A stretch of 38,589 nucleotides of DNA. Source: Methanothrix sp. (lineage in GTDB: Archaea > Halobacteriota > Methanosarcinia > Methanotrichales > Methanotrichaceae). The position numbers and the translations under genes were made by a program. The notes beneath the pieces were generated by a model. It saw only the letters and a list, made by a program, of their open reading frames with translations, had not been told where the DNA came from and made no database searches. The first letter of the stretch is position 1, and each line of letters starts with the position of its first letter. Positions 8,197 through 18,100 of this stretch are shown piece by piece. The DNA lies in NCBI GenBank assembly GCA_030372945.1, contig JAUCQD010000173.1:1-38589 (forward strand). The letters are read 5' to 3'.

Positions 8197-9600
8197 TTAA
8201 TACTCGGAAAGCTTGGTCTGGGTGACAATGCACTTTTCGCCAGGAATCTCCACAGGATAAACACCAGTGAGGCATCCCATGCAGAGATCCTCCTTCGGAA
8301 TTCCTACTGCCTCCACCAGTCCTTTGTGGCTCACATAGCCCAGAGAGTCCGCATTTATCACAGCCTCCACTCCTGCCACGGTTTTGTAAGCAGCAATGAG
8401 CTCCTCGCGGCTGGCCATATCGATGCCAAGATAACAAGGAGCGAGGATAGGCGGGCTTCCTATGCGAACGTGCACCTCTTCTGCCCCTGCCTTCCTGACC
8501 ATATTCACAATTCTCCTGCTGGTAGTGCCACGAACTATGGAATCGTCCACAAGGACTAGCTTATGCCCCTCGATGTTTGGCCGAATGGTGTTCATCTTCA
8601 ACCGTACTGCGGTCTCCCGCATGCTCTGGTCCGGCATGATGAATGTCCTGCCAATGTACCTGTTTTTCATCAAGCACTCCCGGTAGCTGATGCCTGAACG
8701 CTGGTGATAGCCCACAGCCAATGTTATGCCCGAATCAGGAATGGGTGTGACTGTATCTGCCTTTGCAGGATGCTCTTCTGCGAGATGTGAGCCGATATTC
8801 ACCCGGACGTCATAGATCAGGCGGCCATCCATGATGCTATCGGGCCTTGCGAAGTAAATGTACTCGAAGATGCAGTGCGACGGATGGGGAAGGCGAGCAA
8901 GCTGATAGGACCTCATCTCACCCTTCTTGATGACAATCAGCTCACCGGGATGGACGTCCCTGACAAGCCTTCCATTCAAAGTATCTATTGCAGCACTCTC
9001 AGAGGCCACGATATAGCCATTATCAACCTCTCCAATGCAAAGAGGTTTTATGCCCAGGGGGTCTCGCAATGCCAGAACTGTGTCCCCCCAAAGGAAAACG
9101 AGTGAATAAGACCCCACCATCTTTCGCATCAGCGCACGAACTGCTTCTTGCAGGTCGTATTTGAGGAGCTCTTTTACAAAAAAATGTGCAATTACCTCTG
9201 TATCCGAGGATGAATAGAATATGTCTCCTGCTTGCTCAAGCTGCTCTCGAAGCTGGCTGGAGTTTACAAGATTGCCGTTATGCGCAACCGCTATGGCACC
9301 ATCTTTGTATTTAACCAAAAAAGGCTGGGCATTCTCAATACACGATCGGCCCGTTGTCGGATACCTGACGTGGCCAATGCCAACAGACCCGCGCAACAGG
9401 TCGATCTGCGCATCGTTGAATGCTTCAGAGACAAGGCCCATGCCCCTGTGGGTGCGAATGGCCTTGCCATCGTGAACGGAGATGCCTGCTGCCTCCTGTC
9501 CCCGGTGCTGCAGGGCATAGAGTGCAAAGTAAATGAATTTGGCTACGTTATTGCCCGACTCATTGAAGGAGATACCGACAACGCCGCAGGCATCGTGCAA
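8197..9600 (-). CDS. purF: Amidophosphoribosyltransferase (glutamine PRPP amidotransferase)
   Basis: A 467-residue enzyme catalysing the first committed step of purine synthesis, PRPP plus glutamine to phosphoribosylamine. The N-terminus MHDACGVVGI places the Ntn nucleophile Cys at residue 5, implying removal of a four-residue propeptide. LVDDSIVRGTTSRRI is the PRPP-binding loop. Cysteines in HCIFEY, PCYLGID and LCMGC match the four [4Fe-4S] ligands of the Bacillus-type enzyme. The start is TTG at 9600. No ATG or GTG lies between it and an in-frame upstream stop, and an AGGGG precedes it by seven bases. It begins ten bases after rpl37e, giving an lsm-rpl37e-purF operon. Confidence 0.95.
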   Translation of the reverse strand: MHDACGVVGISFNESGNNVAKFIYFALYALQHRGQEAAGISVHDGKAIRTHRGMGLVSEAFNDAQIDLLRGSVGIGHVRYPTTGRSCIENAQPFLVKYKDGAIAVAHNGNLVNSSQLREQLEQAGDIFYSSSDTEVIAHFFVKELLKYDLQEAVRALMRKMVGSYSLVFLWGDTVLALRDPLGIKPLCIGEVDNGYIVASESAAIDTLNGRLVRDVHPGELIVIKKGEMRSYQLARLPHPSHCIFEYIYFARPDSIMDGRLIYDVRVNIGSHLAEEHPAKADTVTPIPDSGITLAVGYHQRSGISYRECLMKNRYIGRTFIMPDQSMRETAVRLKMNTIRPNIEGHKLVLVDDSIVRGTTSRRIVNMVRKAGAEEVHVRIGSPPILAPCYLGIDMASREELIAAYKTVAGVEAVINADSLGYVSHKGLVEAVGIPKEDLCMGCLTGVYPVEIPGEKCIVTQTKLSEY

Positions 9601-9610
9601 CTTTGGGCCC

Positions 9611-9778
9611 CTAGTAATCCGCCTTTCTCATCCACTTATGGCTTCTGAGCTTCGAGGATATACCAAAGCCGCATTTAACGCAAACCTTTCTCTTGAAATT
9701 GAACGAGATACTGCCACAGCGTCTGCACCGGATATGCGATCTCTTGTGGCGTCTGCCCATAGAAGGAGTACCTTTCAC
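9611..9778 (-). CDS. rpl37e: Large ribosomal subunit protein eL37 (L37e)
   Basis: A 55-residue zinc-ribbon ribosomal protein of the 50S subunit. The translation begins [17 protein letters not shown] and has two CxxC pairs (Cys18/Cys21 and Cys33/Cys36) that form the zinc site. The basic tail ends KWMRKADY. The start is GTG at 9778, preceded by GAGGTG at a six-base spacing, which overlaps the end of lsm. It lies ten bases after lsm and ten before purF. An adjacent Lsm-L37e gene pair is a well-known euryarchaeal arrangement and supports the call. The small size makes it easy for gene finders to miss. Confidence 0.95.
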   Translation of the reverse strand: MKGTPSMGRRHKRSHIRCRRCGSISFNFKRKVCVKCGFGISSKLRSHKWMRKADY

Positions 9779-9788
9779 TTAAAACACC

Positions 9789-10097
<309 letters not shown>

Positions 10098-10099
10098 TC

Positions 10100-10582
10100 A
10101 TGAAGATAAAATCCAGGCACTACCTCAAGGGGAGCGATGCCAGGAAGGTAATCGCAAGCCTCGAACAGTTCCTCGATGATCCTTCTCCTTTGAGGGCGGC
10201 ATCTTTGGAGATGGCCATCACCGACGAGGGCATCGATCTCATCTTCGTGAACGGCCGTCCCTTGATAATGCTCTTAGATGGCCAGCCATTTTTCACAGTG
10301 CTCGGAGCCATAGAACTTGGGCCCACAAAGAGGCTGGTGGTAGTGGATGCAGGAGCAGTTAGGTTTGTCGTGAATGGAGCGGATATCATGAACCCAGGGA
10401 TTGTCTCTGCGGACGCGGATATAGCTGCTGGCGACCTGGTGGTGGTAGTAGAGGAGAGACACAAAAAACCCTTGGCCATAGGCAAGGCGTTGATTCCTGG
10501 GAGGGAGATGAGAGGAGAAGGGAAGGCTGTAAAGTCGCTGCATCATGTGGGAGATCAAATCTGGAAAGGACTGGAGGGATGA
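10100..10582 (+). CDS. PUA-domain RNA-binding protein (MCTS1/Tma20-like)
   Basis: A protein of about 160 residues. The N-terminal half resembles the pre-PUA domain of archaeal MCTS1/Tma20-like proteins. The C-terminal half is a PUA domain with RLVVVDAGAVRFVVNGADIMNPGIVSADADIAAGDLVVV. PUA domains bind RNA, and the eukaryotic relatives act in translation re-initiation or ribosome recycling. The start is either ATG 10091 or 10100. No clear ribosome binding site is present, and the TATA spacing favours a leaderless start near 10100. It leads a six-gene directon, with one base between its stop and the next start. Confidence 0.86.
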   Translation: MKIKSRHYLKGSDARKVIASLEQFLDDPSPLRAASLEMAITDEGIDLIFVNGRPLIMLLDGQPFFTVLGAIELGPTKRLVVVDAGAVRFVVNGADIMNPGIVSADADIAAGDLVVVVEERHKKPLAIGKALIPGREMRGEGKAVKSLHHVGDQIWKGLEG

Positions 10583-10583
10583 G

Positions 10584-11480
10584 ATGGAGGAGATTGGCGA
10601 GCTAATCGGCAAGGGATTTGGCACATGGAAGAGAAACCTCAGCTTATGCATTCCATTCCTGCTCAGTTTCGCCCTCTCAATGCTTGTCATAATTGCCTTT
10701 TTGGCGGCTTTTCTCCTAACCGCAGTGCCTCTGGCGAGCATGAACTCTACGACTGTGGAGAGCGTCGAGGAGATGCAAGAGCTGTTTTCTCAGATGGAAG
10801 AATCCACAAGCGGCCTGTCACTGCAGCAGGTCATACAGATCATGCTGCTCTTTGTCATGCTGATAGTTCTCTTATCCTTGGTCAGTGCCTTCTTCACCGC
10901 CGGAGCCATCGGAATGGCCAGGCAGGCTCTGGAGATGGGCAAATCAGATACGAGGGCCATGTGGTCTGCAGGAAGGGAGCATTTCCTGAATATGTTCATT
11001 GCCACAATCTTGATGAACCTCATGACCATGGCCGGCTTGATATTCATTGCGCCGGGCATAGCGATCCTTCCAAGACCACTGCAGGCAGAACCTCAGGCAG
11101 TGAGCCTGTTGGTATTAGGAGTCCTCATGCTCATCCTCTATGTCTTTGCACTATCTCTTGCACTGGCGGCTGCGCCCTATGCTCTGGTTGTCGACAAGAT
11201 AGGAGCTCTGGATGCCATCAAGGCCAGCATAAGCTTCTTTCGGTACAACAAGTTCGACGTGCTGGTTCTCTGGTTGGTCGTAGTGGCCATAGCATTGGGA
11301 CTGCAGATGATCGGCGGCTCTTTCTCGGCGGGAGAGCACACAACCTATCAGCTTCTGTCAGTGATAACGGGCCTGATAAACATCCTGATCCTGTCACCTC
11401 TCTCTACCGTCTGGTGGACAAGGCTTTATATGGATAGAAAGGGATTGCTACTGGTCGATGACGTGAGGCAACCATGGTGA
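10584..11480 (+). CDS. Polytopic membrane protein, GPDPase-membrane-domain-like
   Basis: A 298-residue integral membrane protein with about six hydrophobic segments. After the first helix there is a polar loop (about residues 47-75). Later helices include the FTAGAIGMARQALEMGK segment, followed by AGREHFLNMF. This pattern resembles archaeal DUF7847 or glycerophosphoryl-diester-phosphodiesterase membrane-domain proteins, whose function is unknown. I start it at ATG 10584, which has GGAGGG at 10573-10578. The upstream ATG 10545 would overlap the PUA gene by 38 bases. Its stop overlaps the next gene by seven bases. The family comparison is by pattern, but the membrane topology is clear. Confidence 0.72.
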   Translation: MEEIGELIGKGFGTWKRNLSLCIPFLLSFALSMLVIIAFLAAFLLTAVPLASMNSTTVESVEEMQELFSQMEESTSGLSLQQVIQIMLLFVMLIVLLSLVSAFFTAGAIGMARQALEMGKSDTRAMWSAGREHFLNMFIATILMNLMTMAGLIFIAPGIAILPRPLQAEPQAVSLLVLGVLMLILYVFALSLALAAAPYALVVDKIGALDAIKASISFFRYNKFDVLVLWLVVVAIALGLQMIGGSFSAGEHTTYQLLSVITGLINILILSPLSTVWWTRLYMDRKGLLLVDDVRQPW

Positions 11481-11755
11481 ACTTTGAAAAACCAAGTTAC
11501 ATAGACATTATAATTCGCTTCCGGCAGCTCAAGCCTATGCAGCAATCGGCGGTTGTAGGTATCATCTTCTTCATCCTCAATTCCCTTTATTACATCCTTC
11601 TTTTGCACATGGGCCCAGTGGAGTCTGCCAGCATTTCAGTATACTCATCGATAGTTTTCATGGTGGTCTATTACTTCACAACCATCTTTGTGGTCAAAAA
11701 GAATATGCAAGCAGGATCATCAAAGGGACCGAAGAAGGGCCTCAGAAATAAGTGA
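11474..11755 (+). CDS. Small two-helix membrane protein, function unknown
   Basis: A 93-residue protein with two predicted transmembrane helices (about residues 25-46 and 53-74), a basic, Tyr/Phe-rich N-terminus and a very basic tail (KGPKKGLRNK). I do not recognise a family. It starts inside the end of the preceding membrane-protein gene, a seven-base overlap, so the two are likely translated together and may work as a pair. The following kinase-like gene begins nine bases downstream. Its location in a continuous directon supports a real gene rather than a chance frame. Confidence 0.7.
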   Translation: MVNFEKPSYIDIIIRFRQLKPMQQSAVVGIIFFILNSLYYILLLHMGPVESASISVYSSIVFMVVYYFTTIFVVKKNMQAGSSKGPKKGLRNK

Positions 11756-11764
11756 GGGTTGATG

Positions 11765-12247
11765 ATGGAACTGAAAGTAATAAAGATGGACATTCCAGAA
11801 GGATCGAACCTGGTATTGGGACAGAGCCACTTTATCAAGACGGCTGAAGACCTCTATGAAGCCATTGCAGGCACAGTGCCAGGGGCCAAGTTCGCCGTCG
11901 CTTTCTCAGAAGCCAGCGGTGACTGTCTGGTGCGTTTAGAGGGCAACGACGCCGATTTGATCGAAGTGGCCAAGAAGAACTCGCTGGCGCTCGCCTGCGG
12001 CCACACCTTCGTCGTGCTCCTGAAGGGTGCTTTTCCCATAAATGTCTTGAACGCCATCAAGGGCATTCAGGAGGTTTGTGGCATATTCTGTGCAACAGCC
12101 AACCCACTGGAGGTCGTTGTGGCCGAGACTGAGCTTGGTCGAGGGATCATGGGCGTCATCGACGGATTCTCGCCCAGGGGCGTGGAGGATGCGAGCATGG
12201 TCGAGGAGCGGCGCAAGCTGCTGAGGAGGTTTGGATATAAGCTTTGA
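11765..12247 (+). CDS. Adenosine-specific kinase family protein (PF04008-like)
   Basis: A 160-residue soluble protein with the conserved look of the archaeal and bacterial adenosine-specific kinase family. Key segments are NLVLGQSHFIKTAEDLYE, KFAVAFSEASGDCLVRLEGND, the GHTFVVLLKGAFPINVLNAIK core and GRGIMGVIDGFSPRGVE near the end. The family name comes from structural work on archaeal homologues; catalysis is poorly established. Of the three in-frame starts TTG 11759, ATG 11762 and ATG 11765, the last has the best spacing (six bases) from TGAGGG at 11753-11758. Its 3' end overlaps the dihydroorotase gene by 17 bases. Confidence 0.88.
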   Translation: MELKVIKMDIPEGSNLVLGQSHFIKTAEDLYEAIAGTVPGAKFAVAFSEASGDCLVRLEGNDADLIEVAKKNSLALACGHTFVVLLKGAFPINVLNAIKGIQEVCGIFCATANPLEVVVAETELGRGIMGVIDGFSPRGVEDASMVEERRKLLRRFGYKL

Positions 12248-13541
12248 TCTGGCGGTTTTGAATGGCCGCGTTTTTACTCATGCGGGCCTGAAGGCCGTTG
12301 ACATCTGGATCAAAGACGGAAAAGTGTCTGCTCTTGGCGGCTCACACAGGGCAGACGAGAAGATCGATGCCAGGGGAATGCTGGTGCTGCCGGGTGCCAT
12401 CGACGCTCACGTTCATTTCCGCGAACCTGGGCAGGACTACAAAGAGGATTGGCTGAGCGGCTCCTTGTCTGCGGCAGCAGGCGGCGTGACTGCAGTTGTG
12501 GACCAGCCAAACACCGACCCAAAGACCTTGGACGCCAGATCATTTGAGATGAAGCTGGACCTCGCCCGGAGCCGCTCGGTTGTGGACTTCTGCATCAACG
12601 GGGGCCCAGGCAAGATCGAGGAGCTGGCCGGGGTCGGGGCTGCGGCCATAGGCGAGATCTTCACATACGAGCACAGCGACGAGGAGCTAAAAACAGTCCT
12701 GGAGGAGATCCGAAAGGCAGGAATGCTGGCAACTGTCCATGCTGAGGATGGCTCAGTGGTCAGGGAGAAGACTGAGCCTTTGAAGAGCTCGCATGATCCA
12801 CAGGTTTACTCCATGGCCAGGCCTGCTCTGGCAGAGACCAAAGCTATCGAAAAAGTGCTGGCGTGGTCAGAGCGGCTGCACATCTGCCACCTCAGCACCG
12901 GACTGGGATTGGATCTCGTGAGGGCGGCAAAGATGAGCGGCGAAGAGGTGAGCTGCGAGGTAGCTCCTCATCACCTCCTCTTCAATGCAAAGGACTACCG
13001 TCAACAGGGCTCCTTTCTGAAGATGAATCCACCTCTGCGTGGCCAGGCGGACTGTGACGCTCTTTGGGCAGGCCTGCGTGATGGAACTATCGATGCTCTG
13101 GCCTCTGACCATGCGCCTCACCTGCCAGAGGAGAAGAGAGATGACATCTGGGATGCGCCTGCTGGCGTTCCGGGCGTTGAGACTATGCTGCCCCTGATGC
13201 TCTTTTCAGTGAGACGGAATCTCATCAGCCTTGAGCGACTGGTGGATGCGACTGCTGCAAAACCTGCGAGGATATTTTCGCTGGCAGGCAAGGGTGCCAT
13301 AGAGCCTGGTAGGGATGCTGACCTGGTGATAGTGGACACCAAGAACGTGTCGGAGATAAAAGCCGATCATCTGCATAGCCGCGCGGATTGGACGCCCTAT
13401 GAAGGATTAAATGCCATATTTCCTCAAATGACCCTGGTCAGAGGCACTGTGGTCTATGATGGAGATCTGGCGGTCAGCCCTGGCTTTGGCCGTTTCCAGA
13501 GGATGCAAAGGGTTTTATTAGAACAAGGCCCAAATTTTTGA
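12231..13541 (+). CDS. pyrC: Dihydroorotase
   Basis: A 436-residue amidohydrolase converting carbamoyl-aspartate to dihydroorotate in pyrimidine synthesis. AIDAHVHFREPGQDYKEDW carries the HxH metal ligands. VDQPNTDP, TVHAEDG and HICHLST supply further binding residues, and ASDHAPH contains the catalytic Asp. The C-terminal GRDADLVIVD segment is typical of the superfamily. The start is unusual. TTG 12231 is the only standard start codon between an in-frame TGA at 12222 and the conserved N-terminus, yet the AGGAGGT at 12224-12230 ends immediately before it. Ideal spacing from that site would fall on the ATA at 12237. The gene overlaps the preceding one by 17 bases. Confidence 0.94.
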   Translation: MDISFDLAVLNGRVFTHAGLKAVDIWIKDGKVSALGGSHRADEKIDARGMLVLPGAIDAHVHFREPGQDYKEDWLSGSLSAAAGGVTAVVDQPNTDPKTLDARSFEMKLDLARSRSVVDFCINGGPGKIEELAGVGAAAIGEIFTYEHSDEELKTVLEEIRKAGMLATVHAEDGSVVREKTEPLKSSHDPQVYSMARPALAETKAIEKVLAWSERLHICHLSTGLGLDLVRAAKMSGEEVSCEVAPHHLLFNAKDYRQQGSFLKMNPPLRGQADCDALWAGLRDGTIDALASDHAPHLPEEKRDDIWDAPAGVPGVETMLPLMLFSVRRNLISLERLVDATAAKPARIFSLAGKGAIEPGRDADLVIVDTKNVSEIKADHLHSRADWTPYEGLNAIFPQMTLVRGTVVYDGDLAVSPGFGRFQRMQRVLLEQGPNF

Positions 13542-13543
13542 GC

Positions 13544-13999
13544 ATGAAACCCGATACAGGCACTAGCGATCTGGAACGCATGATCGGCAAGGCAGCTGTC
13601 GAGGCTGCCAGGATGTCAAGCCAGGCCAGTCAGGTAGCCAAAAAGATCTTGGGGGAGATGACCTGCGATGTAGGCGAGTCCAAGGGCTATGATTGGGCAG
13701 CCGTCGATCTTCTGGATACCGACGAAGAGCTGATCGCCCTCGTGGCTCTGCCAGGCGCGAGCAAAGAGAATATCGACCTGAGGGCTACGGAGGACAGCCT
13801 TTATGTCGAGACCAAGGCCAACCCGAGAGCTGGAAAATATCTGCGCAGGGAGATAAGCCCAATCGGTCAGAAGCGAGACCTCAAGCTGCCAGTAGAGGTC
13901 AAACCAGAGCAGATCAAGGCCAGCTTCAAGGACGGCATCCTTGAGGTTCACCTGCCCAAACTGGTAGTAATAAATGCCCAGAAAGTGCGGGTCGAGTAG
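13544..13999 (+). CDS. hsp20: Small heat shock protein (Hsp20/alpha-crystallin family)
   Basis: A 151-residue chaperone. The alpha-crystallin domain runs from about residue 47 to the end: VDLLDTDEELIALVALPGASKENIDLRA, a loop with YLRREI, then LKLPVEVKPEQIKASFKDGILEVHLPK. The closing GILEV-x-LPK pattern is diagnostic. The N-terminal arm is helical and Ala-rich. ATG 13544 is preferred; a TTG at 13538 overlapping the pyrC stop as TTGA would add two residues. No strong ribosome binding site is seen. It is the last gene of the directon and ends only four bases before the convergent radical SAM gene. Confidence 0.91.
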   Translation: MKPDTGTSDLERMIGKAAVEAARMSSQASQVAKKILGEMTCDVGESKGYDWAAVDLLDTDEELIALVALPGASKENIDLRATEDSLYVETKANPRAGKYLRREISPIGQKRDLKLPVEVKPEQIKASFKDGILEVHLPKLVVINAQKVRVE

Positions 14000-14003
14000 G
14001 TTC

Positions 14004-15065
14004 TCAGAGATATCCCTCGATCTTTTTAGTCATTTTTCTGGCATGTCTCATGAAGACCCTCTTTGCGAGACACTCGATATCCAAATTCAAACCGGCGACA
14101 TAATGGGCCAGGCACGGCCCTCCGCACAGCCACCGATCAGTACAGACTTGGCATACTTGAGGGGCTTGCACCATAGAGCGTGCTGCAGCCATCCGATCCA
14201 AGAGCCCATCTGCAAAGCCGGGTCTCTTGATGTCGCCCAACCCAAGATTCGGATTGAGAAGAGATGGGCAGACGTAAGATCTGCCATCGGCCAGCACAAC
14301 CAGAGATCTGCATGAATCAAAATAGCAGTGATGGAGCCTCTTTTCATCACGACGCAGTGTGCCACACATCCGCTCGATCTCCCTGAATCTTATCCTTCGT
14401 CCGCCCATCTCAGCAATTCGATCAGCGCGTTTTATGGCAGCCTCAATGCCATTGGCTGCCATTGTGGCTTCGGGCTGCATCGAGCGGCTTGCTCTGCCAA
14501 CTGGCCGCAGGAAGTCCATGGCGATTCCTTCCACATTTCCAAGATAGCTCAGCAGGTCCACCAGCCCCTCAAGCGCCCCTGCGTTTGCACTGGATATGAC
14601 GCATGTCGCGCCCACACGAATGCCATCTTCTCGCAGGGCAAAAATCCCTTTCAGTGCTGACCTTGTGGAGCCTCTGCCATCCGGAAAAGGCCGAAGAGGG
14701 TCGTTCACCAGAGGAGGGCCATCCAGGCTCACGCCTACTGCGATCTTGAGGCTTTTGAGCCTCTCGGCAACATCTGGAGTGATAAGGGTAGCATTGGTCT
14801 GAACCTGGCAGGGAACCTGCAGGCCAATCTCGCCGAGGTATGCCACTGCCCCCTCAATGAGATCGAGCCTCAGAAGGGGCTCGCCGCCTGTGAACTGGAT
14901 CTTGAATCTGCCGAAGCATTCCGCCATCACGTCTATGGCCCGCTTGGCAGTGATCCAGCTCATCGAGGCGCTCGACTCGCCGCCACGGGCATAGCAGTAG
15001 CGGCAGCGAAGGTTGCAATCCCTTGTCACGGACAAGGCAAGCAGGCCGGGGTCTTCCTCGATCAT
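14004..15065 (-). CDS. Radical SAM/SPASM-domain enzyme
   Basis: A 353-residue radical SAM protein. VTRDCNLRCRYCYARGG holds the CxxxCxxC [4Fe-4S] ligands (Cys17, 21, 24). QFTGGEPLLR is the GGE SAM-binding motif, and VSLDGP follows. The C-terminal third is a Cys-rich SPASM region (CYFDSCRSL, YVCPSLL, CQVCTDRWLCGGPC), which normally binds auxiliary Fe-S clusters. Relatives modify peptides or proteins (anaerobic sulfatase maturase, PqqE-like) or tetrapyrroles (heme d1/AhbD branch). It lies 42 bases after cobN on the same strand, suggesting a shared operon. The substrate cannot be read from sequence; I found no obvious short Cys-rich precursor peptide next to it. Confidence 0.88.
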   Translation of the reverse strand: MIEEDPGLLALSVTRDCNLRCRYCYARGGESSASMSWITAKRAIDVMAECFGRFKIQFTGGEPLLRLDLIEGAVAYLGEIGLQVPCQVQTNATLITPDVAERLKSLKIAVGVSLDGPPLVNDPLRPFPDGRGSTRSALKGIFALREDGIRVGATCVISSANAGALEGLVDLLSYLGNVEGIAMDFLRPVGRASRSMQPEATMAANGIEAAIKRADRIAEMGGRRIRFREIERMCGTLRRDEKRLHHCYFDSCRSLVVLADGRSYVCPSLLNPNLGLGDIKRPGFADGLLDRMAAARSMVQAPQVCQVCTDRWLCGGPCLAHYVAGLNLDIECLAKRVFMRHARKMTKKIEGYL

Positions 15066-15107
15066 TGAAGCGTTCTCATCCTTTCAGCTATCGAGACAAA
15101 AATCAGT

Positions 15108-18100
15108 CTATGCCTGATCGTCCTCGATCCACCCTTCGATCTCCAGATAAACCTCCCGAAGCTCCTGCTTCATCTCGTCTGACGCCTGCCACATCCCACG
15201 TTCCACTGCCTCAAGCAGCCTCTCGGTGATGTTCTGCAGGGCGTGGGGATTCACACCTTTTAGCCACTCCTGCATCTCCCTGTCGAGGGCGTACCTGCGA
15301 GCCAGAGCCTCATACATCCAATCTTCCAAAACCTCGGCGGTTGCATCCCAGCCGAAGGCGATGTCCACCATCCTTGACATGTCACCAGCGCCCTTGTAGC
15401 CGTGACGCTTCATGCTCTCGATCCACTTCGGGTTGAGGATGCGGGCCCGGAAGATGTGCTTTGTCTCCTCGACTGTGCTCCTGGTCTTCACCCTGTCAGG
15501 ATCTGAGCTGTCGCCGCAGTACGATCTGGGAAGCTCGCCTTTCAGCGCCTTGACTGCTGCGATCATGCCTCCATGGTAGGAGTAGAAATCATCGCCATCC
15601 AGCATATCGTACTCGCGGGTGTCCTCGTTCTTGACTGTCAGGTCGAGGCGGCTGAGCCGTCTGCGGAACTCATCTGGAGCAGTCGCTCCGAAGTTCTTGC
15701 GGCCGTAGGCATAGCCTCCCCACTTCACGTAGATCTCTGCCAGGTCTTTTTCGTCCTTCCAGTTCTTGGAGTCGATGGCGTCTGAGACGCCTGCACCGTA
15801 GGCTCCGGGACGGCAGCCAAAGATGCGGTAGCATGCCTCGATTTTGGCAAGCTCCCTCTCGACTCCTGCAGCAGTCTTCTCAGAGATGTCTGCTGAAACG
15901 TGCTTTGCCAGGAAGTTCTTCTCAGGCGGCTCCTTCTGCTGCGCCACAAGCTCAACAGCCTCATCAACGAGATGAACGATATTGGGAAATGCATCACGGA
16001 AGAATCCGCTGATGCGCAGCATAACGTCAATGCGTGGACGCTGAAGCTCCTCCAGGGGGATGAGCTCTATCCCGGTGACTCTTCCGCTCCTCTCCTCCCA
16101 GACTGGACGAACGCCCATGAGGCATAGGACCTCGGCGATGTCATCGCCTTTGGTTCGCATTGTGGGACTTCCCCAGATAACGATCCCCAGAGATTCAGGA
16201 TAGCGTCCCTCATCCTCTAGATAGCGCTTGAGCAGAGCTTCTGCCTGGGCTACGCCCACCTTCCAGGCCGCCTTGGAGGGAATGGCCTGGGGATCGACGG
16301 AGTAGAAGTTCCTTGCAGTGGGAAGTATGTCTGCCATCCCACGAGTGGGAGCACCCGAGGGACCGGGCAGGACAAAGCCGCCCTGACAGGCACAAAGGGT
16401 GGCTGAAAGCTCGTCCACAGTTGCATCGATATTGGGCACAAGCGTGGCTGCGATGTAGTCCAGCACCAATTCAACCTTTGGATTTCTCCTTCCCAGTATC
16501 TGCTCTTCCAGAGCTAAAATATGCGCTCTGTCGAAGCCCTGCTCATGAAGTCCTGTGACCAGCCGCAGGGCAAGGGCGTTCAGCTCTTCAATGACCTGGC
16601 CGCAGGTCTTCGATCCTGAGGTGAGCTTGCCCCTGTTGGCCAGAAGATAATCGTAATCGTAGCCCAGGGACTCTGCCAGAGACTGGCGGAGAGAGGGCAC
16701 AGGGCCGTTGGCAATCCTGGTGAGAGCAACCAGGAACTCGTCCATGCGCAAGCCTTCTGGCGGCTCGCCCAGTATGTGAAGCCCGTCCCTGATCTGAGTG
16801 TCTGCCATCTCGTGCAGATATTCGTGAAGGCTTTCCAGGAATTTGTCAAAATCCAGGAACGCTGCCTTCTCATCGATCTCAAGGTCGTGGTCCAGCTTGG
16901 CCTCGCATGCCTTCTCCCAGATCATCCTCTTTTGCGTCTGCAGCTTGGCTGGGTCCTCAGAGGCTGCCTGATAGTAATCGGCAAGCATCACCTCAAGCTC
17001 TGCCATCTCGTCGTAGGCATCGGCATTGTGCATCACTGGAACCAGATGATCGATGATGCAGCAGTAGCTCCTCCTCTTGGCCTGAGTTCCCTCGCCTGGA
17101 TTGTTTATGATGTAGGGATAGATGTTGGGAAGATCGGATATGGCGATGTCAGGGAAGCATGACTGGGAAAGGCCCACGGACTTTCCAGGAAGCCATTCAA
17201 GAGAGCCGTGCTTTCCGATGTGCATGACGGCGTCGGCCCGGAATACATCCCGAATCCAGCGGTAGTAGGCGTAGTAGTGGTGGGGAATAGGGTGATCGGG
17301 GCTATGATAGATGGCTGCCGGGTCCTCCATAAAGCCGCGCGGCGGCTGAAGGCCGATGAAGATGTTGCCATTGATTATCCCCGGAATTATCAGTCTCTTC
17401 TCATGAACGAAAAGCTCTCCTGGAGGCTCTCCCCAGGCTGAGGCCATCTTCTCTTGCACTGCCACTGGGAGCTGCCCAAACCAGGATTCATATTCCTCCT
17501 CCGGCACTGAGTCGATCGCCCTCCTCGCCAGCTCAGCAGGGCTCCTCCAGCGCCTGTCGAGGGTGAGCCCTCTCTTCACCTCCTCTATCAGGGCCTGGCC
17601 GCTCTTGGGAATACTCTCAATCGTGTATCCCGCGTCCTTCATGCCCTTCATGATGTTCAAGACCGATTCAGGCGAGTCCAGCCCGAAGGCCGAGCCAATT
17701 CGATCGTCCCTGGGAGGATAGTTGTGTAAGATTATTGCCACCTTCTTCTGGAAATTGGGAATATGCCGAAGCCTCGCCCAGTTCAGGCTCAGCCGCACGA
17801 TCTTGGAGATGCGCTCGGGCAGCGGCTCAAACCTGATGATCCTCGCCCCAGTCAGCGGATCAATGTCTGATCTCTCCCTGGCTGCCACAGGAACCGCAAT
17901 CAGCATTCCGTCAAATTCCGGCATGGCGACCCCCATGGAGATGTCCAAGGGGCTCAAGCCCTGCAGCGACTGCATCCACTCCGCAGGAGAGTTGTAGGTC
18001 ACGATGGCCTTCAGTACTGGAACATTCAGCCTCTTCAAGAACCACTGCTCAGATCTTGCGACCTCCTCTGCCTCGTATCTGCCTGATCCCTCCCAAGGCC

